A stretch of 7,666 nucleotides of DNA from an uncultured Oscillospiraceae bacterium (GCA_958451705.1 CAUDRD010000067.1:1-7666); one strand, 5' to 3'; positions 1 through 6,000 are shown, counted from the first letter of the stretch. Translations and numbers: made by a program. Notes: generated by a model not told the origin, from the sequence alone.

Positions 1-1867
1 TCTTGGCATGGGACTTTACAAGGCTGCTTGTGCCTGCAAAATTAACGGTGAGGTAAAGGATCTTCGCACCGTGCTTACAGATGACTGCGAGGTAGCTATA
101 CTTACCTTTGACGATGAGGACGGTAAAAAGACATTCCGTCACAGCGCATCCCATGTACTTGCTCAGGCGGTAAAAAGACTTTATCCCGAGGTAAAGCTTA
201 CAATAGGACCTGCCGTTGACAACGGTTTTTATTATGATTTTGATTCCGACGTTACATTTACTCCCGAGGTTCTCCAAAAGCTCGAGGGTGAGATGAAGAA
301 GATAATAAAGGAAAATCCCCCTATCGAAAGATTTGAGCTTTCTCCCCAAGAGGCAATTGCCCTTATGGAAGAAAAGGGAGAAACTTATAAAGTTGAGCTC
401 ATTAAGGAGCATGCCGATAAGGGAGAGCCTATTTCCTTTTACAGACAGGGTGAGTTTACAGAGCTTTGCGCCGGACCTCATCTCATGGACCTTTCAAAGA
501 TAAAGGCCTTAAAGCTTACAAGCTGCACAGGCGCTTACTGGAGAGGCGATTCAAAGAATAAGATGCTCCAGCGTATTTACGGTACAGCTTTCCCGAAGCA
601 GGCTGAGCTTGAGGCTTATCTTACAGCTGTGGAAGAGGCTAAAAAGCGTGACCACAATAAACTGGGCAGAGAGCTTGAGCTTTTCACAACCTCAGAGGTA
701 ATCGGTCAGGGACTTCCCATTATGCTTCCCAAAGGCGCAAGAGTCATTCAGCTTCTTCAGCGTTTTGTTGAGGATGAGGAGCAGAAGAGAGGCTGGCTTC
801 TTACAAAAACTCCCTTTATGGCAAAGAGCGACCTTTATAAAATCTCCGGTCACTGGGATCACTACAAAGAAGGAATGTTTGTACTTGGCGATGAGGAAAA
901 GGACGATGAAGTTTTCGCACTGCGTCCCATGACATGTCCCTTCCAGTATCAGGCATATCTTAATAAGAGCCGTTCATACCGTGACCTTCCTCTCAGATAT
1001 AACGAAACCTCAACTCTTTTCAGAAACGAGGCTTCCGGTGAGATGCACGGACTTATAAGAGTTCGTCAGTTCACAATTTCAGAAGGACATCTTATGTGTA
1101 CTCCGGAGCAGCTTGAGGGCGAGTTCAAAAACTGCCTTGAGCTTGCAATCTTCATGCTTAAGACGCTGGGTCTCTATGAGGATGTTTCCTATCGTTTCTC
1201 CCAGTGGGATCCCAACGACCGTGATAAATATATCGGTACTCCCGAGCAGTGGGACGAGGCTCAGGGTGCAATGAAGAGAATACTCGACCATCTTCAGATC
1301 CCCTATGCAATCGGTGTAGGTGAGGCTGCATTCTATGGCCCGAAGCTTGATATCCAGATTAAAAACGTTCACGGCAAAGAGGATACTCTTATTACAATTC
1401 AGATTGACCAGATGCTTGCTGAAAAGTTCGGTATGGAGTATGTTGACCGTGATGGTACAAAGAAGAATCCCTATATTATCCACCGTACTTCAATCGGCTG
1501 CTACGAGAGAACCCTTGCTCTGCTTATTGAAAAGTATGCCGGAGCCTTCCCGCTGTGGCTTGCTCCCGAACAGGTTCGTATTCTTCCCGTTTCAGAGAAG
1601 TATAACGACTATGCTGAAAAGGTAAAGAAAGAGCTTTTCGACAGAGGTCTCAGAGTTGAAGCAGATTACAGACCGGAAAAAATCGGATATAAAATCCGTG
1701 AGGCACAGCTTCAGAAAGTTCCCTATATGCTTATTGTAGGCGAAAAAGAAGAGGCTGCCGGAACAGTTTCCGTGCGTAAGAGAGGCCAGGGAGATATAGG
1801 TGCAGTAGCCGTTGATGAGCTCCTTAAGACCCTTCAAGAAGAAATTGATACAAAGGCAAGGGACTAA
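1..1867 (+). CDS. thrS: Threonyl-tRNA synthetase, 5' end outside the window
   Basis: Cytoplasmic class II aminoacyl-tRNA synthetase that charges tRNA-Thr with threonine and edits mischarged Ser-tRNA-Thr. The frame is open from base 2 to a TAA at 1865-1867, giving about 621 visible residues. The ATG at 8 falls inside the N-terminal TGS domain, so the true start lies upstream; family members run to about 635-645 residues. Numbering from that ATG, the remaining TGS domain covers about 1-33. The editing domain carries HSASH (H45, H49) and CAGPH (C154, H158). The catalytic core has zinc ligands C310 (RPMTCP), H361 (EGHLMC) and H492 (IIHRTSIG), motif 2 near RNEASGEMHG (339-348) and motif 3 at GCYERTLALLIE (497-508). 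The anticodon-binding domain runs from about 520 to the end. The RPMTCPFQYQ and GCYERTLALL segments differ from the common LKPMNCPGH and GSMERF forms but keep the zinc and ATP-site residues. Any T-box leader would lie outside the window. Confidence 0.97.
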   Translation, partial: LGMGLYKAACACKINGEVKDLRTVLTDDCEVAILTFDDEDGKKTFRHSASHVLAQAVKRLYPEVKLTIGPAVDNGFYYDFDSDVTFTPEVLQKLEGEMKKIIKENPPIERFELSPQEAIALMEEKGETYKVELIKEHADKGEPISFYRQGEFTELCAGPHLMDLSKIKALKLTSCTGAYWRGDSKNKMLQRIYGTAFPKQAELEAYLTAVEEAKKRDHNKLGRELELFTTSEVIGQGLPIMLPKGARVIQLLQRFVEDEEQKRGWLLTKTPFMAKSDLYKISGHWDHYKEGMFVLGDEEKDDEVFALRPMTCPFQYQAYLNKSRSYRDLPLRYNETSTLFRNEASGEMHGLIRVRQFTISEGHLMCTPEQLEGEFKNCLELAIFMLKTLGLYEDVSYRFSQWDPNDRDKYIGTPEQWDEAQGAMKRILDHLQIPYAIGVGEAAFYGPKLDIQIKNVHGKEDTLITIQIDQMLAEKFGMEYVDRDGTKKNPYIIHRTSIGCYERTLALLIEKYAGAFPLWLAPEQVRILPVSEKYNDYAEKVKKELFDRGLRVEADYRPEKIGYKIREAQLQKVPYMLIVGEKEEAAGTVSVRKRGQGDIGAVAVDELLKTLQEEIDTKARD

Positions 1868-1924
1868 AAATTACAGAATTTGTTTACTTTGTAACCGTTT
1901 TGAAACGACTTTTTATGTGCCCGG

Positions 1925-1933
1925 TGATATAAT
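1925..1933 (+). promoter_or_regulatory. Extended -10 promoter for the DUF4358 gene
   Basis: A perfect TATAAT at 1928-1933 is preceded by TG at 1925-1926, making an extended -10 element about 40 bases before the ATG at 1972. No good -35 sits at 17 bases; a TTGAAA at 1900-1905 is 22 bases away, which is too far. Extended -10 promoters tolerate a poor -35. The site suggests the gene is transcribed separately from thrS. Confidence 0.6.
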
Positions 1934-1971
1934 TACCTTGAAGTTTGCGTTTATGGAGTGAGTTACAGACT

Positions 1972-2517
1972 ATGAGCAGAAAGGCTGTAATAGCCTGTTT
2001 TGTCGCAGTGCTGGTTTTAATTGGCTGTGCAGTTTTTGCACTGGTCCATTTCGGCGATCTGTTTGACGAAATAGGTGCAACTCATGTTGACGGTTCGCAG
2101 GTGATTATAGCCGAGAACACCTCGGAAATAGCTGATGCCATCAGGGAATCAATCGGAATGAAAGATTATGTATCTCTTGATAATGAGCAGGTTCTTAATC
2201 ATTTCGGTTTTGCTTCTGATGTTATTGCCGATTCAACTGTTTATACAAGTACAAAACAGAATAATGCTGATGAAATAGCAGTCTTCAAGCTTGCGGATGT
2301 AAATAAATCCGAAGAGGTTATGGTTGCTGTTGGAGACAGACTGAATTTAAAGCTTAAAACCTTTGACGTGCTTAACAGCTATGAATATGATAAAGTGGAA
2401 AACACCATATTCCTCAATAAAGGTGAATATATAATTCTTGTCACTACGGCTAAAACAAGCTCGGCTTGGACAGCTATTGAAAGTTTTTATCAGCAGGAAA
2501 CCAAGGCAAAAAAATAG
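1972..2517 (+). CDS. DUF4358-type small membrane or lipoprotein
   Basis: A 181-residue protein of unknown function. Residues 5-26 form a hydrophobic N-terminal segment after a basic start (MSRK), followed by an extracytoplasmic domain. LIGC at 16-19 fits a lipobox, but hydrophobic residues continue after the cysteine (AVFALVHF), so a simple membrane anchor or uncleaved signal is equally possible. The domain matches my memory of the DUF4358 pattern common in Clostridia: a helical region with HFGF near 77, then DEIAVFKLADVNKSEEV, then a strand-rich end with GEYIILVTT. The start is set at the ATG at 1972, with GGAG at 1955-1958, a rather long 13-base spacer. An in-frame TTG at 1945 lacks a ribosome binding site and would put nine polar residues before the signal-like segment. 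The gene follows thrS by 104 bases and has its own extended -10 promoter. The family assignment is from pattern recall; the cellular role is unknown. Confidence 0.8.
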   Translation: MSRKAVIACFVAVLVLIGCAVFALVHFGDLFDEIGATHVDGSQVIIAENTSEIADAIRESIGMKDYVSLDNEQVLNHFGFASDVIADSTVYTSTKQNNADEIAVFKLADVNKSEEVMVAVGDRLNLKLKTFDVLNSYEYDKVENTIFLNKGEYIILVTTAKTSSAWTAIESFYQQETKAKK

Positions 2518-2552
2518 ACTCTGTTTCCTGTGTCACAGAATCAGTAACAGTT

Positions 2553-2594
2553 AAAGAGTCTGATGAATTTATTTAGTCAGACTCTTTTTGTTTT
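2553..2594 (+). terminator. Strong intrinsic terminator, possibly an attenuator
   Basis: The arms AAAGAGTCTGA (2553-2563) and TCAGACTCTTT (2577-2587) pair perfectly over 11 bp around a 13-base loop, followed by a T-rich tail (TTTTTGTTTT, 2585-2594). It closes the DUF4358 gene but lies only 28 bases before the next start codon, leaving little room for a downstream promoter. An alternative partner for its 5' arm exists at 2516-2522; see the findings. Confidence 0.88.
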
Positions 2595-2622
2595 ATCAGT
2601 TATATATGTGGGGAGAAGGTTT

Positions 2623-2937
2623 ATGAAATATAATAAGCTTGTGCGGGACAAAATACCGGATATGATTATAGAGGAAGGTTATATTCCAAAAACAAAAATA
2701 CTTTCACACAAAGAGTATTTGCATGAGCTGGACAAAAAGCTCGGCGAAGAGGTGCGTGAGTACAGGCAGAGTAAAGAGATTGAAGAGCTGGCAGATATTC
2801 TCGAGGTTATATATGCTATTTGTGAAGCAAGGGGATATGCTGCCGATGAACTGATGGAGATAAAAGACAAAAAACAGCAGAAGCGAGGAGGCTTCTCTAA
2901 AAAGATTTTCTTGATATCGAAGTCTAAAGAGAGATAA
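2623..2937 (+). CDS. MazG-like NTP pyrophosphohydrolase (COG4997 type)
   Basis: A 104-residue all-alpha nucleoside triphosphate pyrophosphohydrolase, expected to hydrolyse NTPs or dNTPs to the monophosphate and pyrophosphate as a cytoplasmic nucleotide-pool cleaner. The N-terminus has the LVRDKIPDMI signature (6-15) typical of the phosphoribosyl-ATP pyrophosphohydrolase-like COG4997 group. Metal-binding acidic residues appear as EExxE (E42, E43, E46) and ExxD (E55, D58), the MazG-superfamily pattern. The C-terminus has RGGF (88-91) followed by KKIFL, also usual for the group, so the protein looks complete. The ATG at 2623 is chosen because GGGGAG at 2610-2615 lies 7 bases upstream. An in-frame ATG at 2563 would add 20 residues encoded across the terminator hairpin and is rejected. 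No his genes are nearby, so a histidine-pathway role is unlikely. The exact substrate cannot be read from the sequence. Confidence 0.88.
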   Translation: MKYNKLVRDKIPDMIIEEGYIPKTKILSHKEYLHELDKKLGEEVREYRQSKEIEELADILEVIYAICEARGYAADELMEIKDKKQQKRGGFSKKIFLISKSKER

Positions 2938-2970
2938 AATTTTACTTTTCATTATTTATATTGTAAACAA

Positions 2971-3009
2971 AAAGCCTGCAAAATAGGTTGAACCCTATTC
3001 GCAGGCTTT
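2971..3009. terminator. Bidirectional terminator between convergent genes
   Basis: AAAGCCTGC (2971-2979) pairs with GCAGGCTTT (3001-3009). Inside it, AATAGG (2982-2987) pairs with CCTATT (2994-2999) around a 6-base loop, with a small internal bulge. Read on the minus strand the stem is followed by TTTTTGTTT, a good tail for the zinc-ribbon gene ending at 3024. On the plus strand the tail is weaker (TTTAGGTTTAATTG) but probably also serves the pyrophosphohydrolase gene. Confidence 0.85.
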
Positions 3010-3023
3010 AGGTTTAATTGTTT

Positions 3024-3410
3024 TTATGCTGCTGCCGAAAATGCCTGAGCCACCGTAGAAGCAAGTCCGGTAACGAAAAGTATGCCCAGTATAACAAGCA
3101 GTACAGAGAGAACAAGAGAAGCGGCAATGCCTATAAGGGACCATTTGCCTATTTCAGAAGCTTTCTGGGGCTGGTCGGGCTTATATACCACATAAAAAAC
3201 CAAAGCTATAATTGCTGAAATAAATCCTGTGGGGAATGTAAAAAGTCCCAGTACAAATCCGCCTATTTTATAAATAGGATCAATTTTTTCCTGTACAGGT
3301 GCGTTATAGTATGGAGGGGGAGTATTTCCAGTGTTTCCCTGGGGAGCTCCGCAGTGCATACAAAAAAGTGAACCGTCGTCAATATGAGCTTTGCAATTTC
3401 TACAGAACAT
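3024..3410 (-). CDS. Zinc-ribbon small membrane protein
   Basis: A 128-residue protein of unknown function. A four-cysteine zinc ribbon sits at the N-terminus: C3-x2-C6 and C17-x2-C20, the latter within FCMHCG. A Pro/Asn/Gly-rich linker (about 22-42) leads to two hydrophobic segments at about 50-76 and 91-116, so the ribbon is probably cytoplasmic on a two-pass membrane protein; topology is inferred. This architecture is common in Firmicutes as uncharacterised zinc-ribbon domain proteins. The start is well set: TAAGGAGG (complement of 3419-3426) lies 8 bases before the ATG. The gene starts 25 bases after the end of the TtcA-like gene on the same strand, so the two are very likely co-transcribed. 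No functional link to tRNA thiolation is evident from the protein itself. Confidence 0.85.
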   Translation of the reverse strand: MFCRNCKAHIDDGSLFCMHCGAPQGNTGNTPPPYYNAPVQEKIDPIYKIGGFVLGLFTFPTGFISAIIALVFYVVYKPDQPQKASEIGKWSLIGIAASLVLSVLLVILGILFVTGLASTVAQAFSAAA

Positions 3411-3435
3411 AGTTTTGACCTCCTTAGAGTCTATT

Positions 3436-4176
3436 TTATTTATTTTTTGTATTTGGATTTATTTCACCCCAGCGGTCGATATCCGCAAGGGTCATTGCAG
3501 AAACAATTTTTTCCTGAATACCGGGATAATCCTTTTCCAAGGATACTAAAAAATCCTTCATTTTTTGGCGGTGGGTTACGCCGTCGGCAGGACAGCGGCT
3601 TTTTACAACGGGAAGGTTGTTCCTTTGAGCTGCCGAGGATATTATACTTTCTCTTGCAAGTACAAGGGGACGTATCATGTAAAGATCTTTTCGGGAAAGA
3701 TATGAAACGGGAGAAAAACATGAGATTCTTCCGCCGCTGAAAAGGTTCATCATAAAGGTTTCGGCGGCGTCGTCAAGGTGATGACCGAGGGCTATTTTGT
3801 TGCATCCGGCTTCTTTTGCCGTGTCATGGAGCAGTCCACGGCGCATTCTCGCACACAGGCTGCAGGGATTTTTCTCTTTTCTCGTTTCAAAAATTATGGT
3901 ACCCAGCTCCGTTCTTTTAATTATGTAGGGGATATCCATTTCCTTACAGAGCTTTTCGATGGGGGAATAATCCGTCTCCTGGCCGTTAAAGCAAGGATCT
4001 ATTGTTATTGCAGTAAGTGAAAATTTTATAGGGTAAAAGCGTCTGATTGCGCCTAAAGCGGCAAGGAGCGCAACGCTGTCTTTACCGCCTGAAACAGCTA
4101 CGGCAATGCGGTCGCCTTCTTCTATCATTTTATATTTATCAAGGGCACAGCGAACGTAGCCCAAAAGTTTTTGCAT
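3436..4176 (-). CDS. ttcA: TtcA-family tRNA 2-thiocytidine(32) synthetase
   Basis: A 246-residue PP-loop ATPase of the TtcA/TilS superfamily. TtcA adenylates C32 of certain tRNAs and replaces its oxygen with sulfur using a [4Fe-4S] cluster. The ATP-binding PP-loop SGGKDS is at 29-34. The cluster cysteines of TtcA can be assigned to C105 and C108 (CSLCARMRRG) and C195 (SRCPADG). GHHLDDAAET at 131-140 is the usual second conserved block. The cysteine pattern favours TtcA over lysidine synthetase TilS, which lacks these cysteines and usually carries extra C-terminal domains. It is shorter than the enterobacterial enzyme (about 310 residues), as expected for Gram-positive homologues. The ATG at 4174-4176 has GGAAGGG (complement of 4187-4193) 10 bases upstream. 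It is the first gene of a two-gene operon and is divergent from rplM. Some Firmicutes proteins of this group may act on other tRNA positions, so the exact product is a family-level inference. Confidence 0.87.
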   Translation of the reverse strand: MQKLLGYVRCALDKYKMIEEGDRIAVAVSGGKDSVALLAALGAIRRFYPIKFSLTAITIDPCFNGQETDYSPIEKLCKEMDIPYIIKRTELGTIIFETRKEKNPCSLCARMRRGLLHDTAKEAGCNKIALGHHLDDAAETFMMNLFSGGRISCFSPVSYLSRKDLYMIRPLVLARESIISSAAQRNNLPVVKSRCPADGVTHRQKMKDFLVSLEKDYPGIQEKIVSAMTLADIDRWGEINPNTKNK

Positions 4177-4216
4177 ATATTATCAACCCTTCCGTAAAAA
4201 TAGAATAACATAAAAG

Positions 4217-4245
4217 AGTTTAAAATCATATGGATAAACTGTTAA
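4217..4245 (-). promoter_or_regulatory. Candidate promoter for the ttcA operon
   Basis: On the minus strand TTAACA (complement of 4240-4245) and TAAACT (complement of 4217-4222) are separated by 17 bases. They match the -35 and -10 consensus at 5/6 and 4/6 positions, and transcription would start about 35 bases before the ttcA ATG. The region is so A+T-rich that alternatives such as TATTCT nearer the gene cannot be excluded. Confidence 0.35.
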
Positions 4246-4254
4246 AAATTTTTT

Positions 4255-4289
4255 CGTTTTTCATTAGTGAGCATTTGATATGAAAAACG
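4255..4289. repeat. Perfect 10-bp inverted repeat in the divergent ttcA/rplM region
   Basis: CGTTTTTCAT (4255-4264) is repeated in reverse complement as ATGAAAAACG (4280-4289) around a 15-base spacer. With G-U pairs the stem could extend further in RNA. There is no T-tract on either strand, so it is not a terminator. It lies just upstream of the candidate ttcA -35 and about 60 bases before the rplM -35, a position compatible with an operator. No regulator is recognised. Confidence 0.5.
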
Positions 4290-4324
4290 GAGAAAATGGG
4301 AGAAAAAAAGAGCATTCAAAATCT

Positions 4325-4381
4325 AAATTAAAAAATCAAAAATTTGGTGTTGACATGTGCTTTGTACTGTGGTAATATAAT
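4325..4381 (+). promoter_or_regulatory. Strong promoter of the rplM-rpsI operon with A-tract upstream
   Basis: A perfect -35 TTGACA sits at 4350-4355. The -10 is either TAATAT at 4373-4378 with a 17-base spacer, or the overlapping perfect TATAAT at 4376-4381 with a 20-base spacer; the first has the better spacing. The A/T-tract stretch at about 4325-4346 directly upstream looks like an UP element, as expected for a ribosomal protein operon. Transcription would start near 4385-4390, leaving a leader of only about 35 bases. Confidence 0.8.
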
Positions 4382-4411
4382 CGGGCAATGAAAAATAGTA
4401 TGAGAAATATT

Positions 4412-4416
4412 GGAGG
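4412..4416 (+). promoter_or_regulatory. Ribosome binding site setting the rplM start
   Basis: GGAGG lies 7 bases before the ATG at 4424. An earlier in-frame ATG at 4388 has no such site and coincides with the expected transcription start, so it is not used. Confidence 0.88.
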
Positions 4417-4423
4417 TAAGTTT

Positions 4424-4852
4424 ATGTCAACTTATATGCCTAAAGCGGGCGAAGTTACCCGTAAATGGTATGTGCTTGATGCAGCTGATAAGCCCCTTGG
4501 CCGTGTAGCAGCTCAGGCAGCCGCTCTTCTTCGCGGAAAGCACAAGCCGACATTTGCTCCCAACGTTGACTGCGGAGATTCCGTTATCATTATCAACGCT
4601 GAGAAGGTTGTTCTTACAGGCAACAAATTAGAGCAGAAAATGTATTACCGTCACACCGGATATATCGGTAACCTCAAAGAGGTTAAGTACGGTACTCTTA
4701 TGAAGACAAAGCCCGAGTTTGCTGTTGAGAAGGCTGTTAAGGGAATGCTTCCCGCTAACACAATCGGCCGCAACGCAATGCGCAGACTCAGAGTATACAA
4801 GGGCGCTGAGCACACTCAGGCAGCCCAGAAGCCCGAAGAGTGGGCATTTTAA
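4424..4852 (+). CDS. rplM: 50S ribosomal protein L13
   Basis: A 142-residue protein, the same length as E. coli L13, an early-assembling protein of the large subunit that binds 23S rRNA. The sequence is typical: WYVLDAADKPLGRVAAQAA at about 16-34, the RGKHKPTFAP block near 38-47, VVLTGNK near 67-73, YYRHTGYIG near 80-88 and the C-terminal GMLPANTIGRNAMRRLRVYKG region. It ends in EEWAF. The start follows from GGAGG 7 bases upstream and from the family's N-terminus (MSTYMPKAGE). It is the first gene of the rplM-rpsI operon, an almost universal bacterial pairing, with 18 bases between the stop codon and the next start. With the proposed promoter, no room remains for the structured L13 leader known upstream of rplM in Bacillus-type Firmicutes. 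Confidence 0.98.
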   Translation: MSTYMPKAGEVTRKWYVLDAADKPLGRVAAQAAALLRGKHKPTFAPNVDCGDSVIIINAEKVVLTGNKLEQKMYYRHTGYIGNLKEVKYGTLMKTKPEFAVEKAVKGMLPANTIGRNAMRRLRVYKGAEHTQAAQKPEEWAF

Positions 4853-4857
4853 TGAAT

Positions 4858-4862
4858 GGAGG
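4858..4862 (+). promoter_or_regulatory. Ribosome binding site setting the rpsI start
   Basis: GGAGG lies 8 bases before the ATG at 4871. An in-frame ATG at 4856 overlaps this site and would add five residues (MEADE) absent from the family, so it is rejected. Confidence 0.85.
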
Positions 4863-4870
4863 CAGATGAA

Positions 4871-5269
4871 ATGTACGATACAAATCCCTATTTCTACGGT
4901 ACAGGCCGCAGAAAGAAATCTGTCGCAAGAGTTCGTGTTTATCCCGGAACAGGTAACATAACAATCAACGACAGAAATATCGACGATTATTTCGGACTTG
5001 AAACCCTTAAGCTTATTGTTCGTCAGCCTCTTGCCCTCACAGGCACAACTGAGAAGTTTGACATTGTTTGCCGTGTAAACGGCGGCGGTGTTACAGGACA
5101 GGCCGGCGCAATCCGTCACGGCCTTTCCCGTGCTCTTCTTCAGTACGATGAGGCTCTTCGTCCCACTCTCAAGAAGGCTGGATTCCTTACTCGTGACCCG
5201 AGAATGAAGGAAAGAAAGAAATACGGCCTCAAAGGTGCACGTCGTGCTCCCCAGTTCTCCAAGAGATAA
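4871..5269 (+). CDS. rpsI: 30S ribosomal protein S9
   Basis: A 132-residue protein close to the 130 residues of E. coli S9. Its C-terminal tail reaches the P-site tRNA in the small subunit. Recognisable features are YGTGRRKKSVARVRVYPGTG (8-27), the conserved VNGGGVTGQAGAIRHGLSRAL block (about 72-92), LTRDPRMKERKKYG (about 105-118) and the basic C-terminus ARRAPQFSKR ending in the family's SKR tripeptide. It is the second and last gene of the rplM operon. The coding sequence stops at TAA 5267-5269, and a terminator starts 20 bases later. Confidence 0.98.
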   Translation: MYDTNPYFYGTGRRKKSVARVRVYPGTGNITINDRNIDDYFGLETLKLIVRQPLALTGTTEKFDIVCRVNGGGVTGQAGAIRHGLSRALLQYDEALRPTLKKAGFLTRDPRMKERKKYGLKGARRAPQFSKR

Positions 5270-5288
5270 CAGTTTATATGTTATTTAC

Positions 5289-5317
5289 GCAGCATCCGAA
5301 AGGGTGCTGCTTTTATT
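5289..5317 (+). terminator. Terminator of the rplM-rpsI operon
   Basis: GCAGCATCC (5289-5297) and GGGTGCTGC (5302-5310) form a 9-bp stem, with one G-T pair, closed by a GAAA tetraloop and followed by TTTTATT. This is a textbook intrinsic terminator directly after the last ribosomal gene. Confidence 0.93.
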
Positions 5318-5327
5318 TCACAAACTA

Positions 5328-5356
5328 TGGAAATAAAACTATGCCCGTGATAAAAT
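5328..5356 (+). promoter_or_regulatory. Promoter of the Imm-5-like gene
   Basis: TGGAAA (5328-5333) and TAAAAT (5351-5356) are 17 bases apart, and TG at 5348-5349 makes an extended -10. Transcription would start about 38 bases before the ATG. The stretch TGCCCGTGATAAAAT closely resembles the promoter of the DUF4358 gene. Confidence 0.55.
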
Positions 5357-5400
5357 ATCTGTACTCAAATTATTAAGGCTTATAAAGTGGAGGCTCAGAT

Positions 5401-5946
5401 ATGGACTGGCTTGACGACGTAAAGGCGAGAATGAAAAGAAAAAATCAGATACTGTTTTCTCAAGAAAGCCCTGTTCTTCAGGAGATTTCTATGCTTTTTG
5501 AAAATCAGAACCGCAGAACTGTTGTACTTTGGGCACTTGACCTATCCGGTGACTGTGTAAGGGAACTTTTAGAGAAATATCCAAACGATAAACGTCCATT
5601 TAAGGCTCTGGAAGAAGCAAAAAGGTGGGCATCAGGTGAGATAAAAATGCCTGAGGCAAAGAAAGCTATACTAAACTGTCACGCCATGGCAAAAGAGATA
5701 GATTCGCCGGTAGATGAAGCTCTGTGTCATGCAGTCGGTCAGGCTTGCAGCACCGTTCACACAAAAAGGCACGCTTTGGGACTTCCAATTTATGAGCTTA
5801 CGGCAATTGTAAAAAGATATGGGATTGAAAATTGCCGTGAGCCGGTTGAGAGGCGATGTGCTCAATATATTGACAAGCTCATTTACTGGGGTGACAACCT
5901 CAGCGAATACAAGGGAACATGGGCTGAGTTTATGTTTAAGGAGTAA
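5401..5946 (+). CDS. Imm-5-like putative immunity family protein (orphan)
   Basis: A 181-residue soluble, predicted mostly helical protein without signal peptide or membrane segment. The middle resembles the family annotated as Imm-5 or putative immunity protein: YPNDKRPFKALEEAKRWASG (60-79), then the PEAKKAILNCHAMAKE helix (84-99), then a His-rich stretch with H110, H120 and H124 inside HAVGQACSTVHTKRHALG. The histidines could bind a metal, but this is speculation. Family naming rests on comparative work placing such proteins beside polymorphic toxins. Here no toxin, secretion gene or other immunity gene is next to it: the neighbours are rpsI and a CarD regulator. A role in immunity is therefore not supported by context, and stand-alone family members have no established function. 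The ATG at 5401 has GGAGG (5389-5393) 7 bases upstream. It has its own promoter, and no clear terminator follows it. Confidence 0.78.
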   Translation: MDWLDDVKARMKRKNQILFSQESPVLQEISMLFENQNRRTVVLWALDLSGDCVRELLEKYPNDKRPFKALEEAKRWASGEIKMPEAKKAILNCHAMAKEIDSPVDEALCHAVGQACSTVHTKRHALGLPIYELTAIVKRYGIENCREPVERRCAQYIDKLIYWGDNLSEYKGTWAEFMFKE

Positions 5947-6000
5947 AATTGACATCTTCTTATTCTGTAGGTGCGCCTGTTTTAATCTGATTTGTTTAAA

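Noticed and set aside
1079..1483. Long minus-strand open frame inside thrS
   Set aside because: It lies antisense to conserved catalytic codons of thrS, matches no known family and has no ribosome binding site; it is a codon-bias shadow.
1896..1914. CGTTT-TG-AAACG followed by ACTTTTT after thrS, a possible terminator
   Set aside because: The stem is at most 5 bp with a 2-base loop, or 4 bp with a 4-base loop, and weak; it cannot be called a terminator with confidence.
3384..3740. Plus-strand open frame across the start of the zinc-ribbon gene and the end of ttcA
   Set aside because: It is antisense to two well-supported genes and its translation shows no family features.
4267..4316. GAGCATT repeated at 4269-4275 and 4310-4316
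   Set aside because: A 7-base direct repeat in A+T-rich DNA is expected by chance, with no further symmetry.
4628..5119. Cys-rich minus-strand open frame across rplM and rpsI
   Set aside because: It is antisense to highly conserved ribosomal protein genes; its composition follows from reading their codons backwards.
5949..5954. Perfect TTGACA just after the Imm-5-like gene
   Set aside because: No -10-like hexamer lies 16-19 bases downstream; the CarD-gene promoter at 6001-6029 is better.
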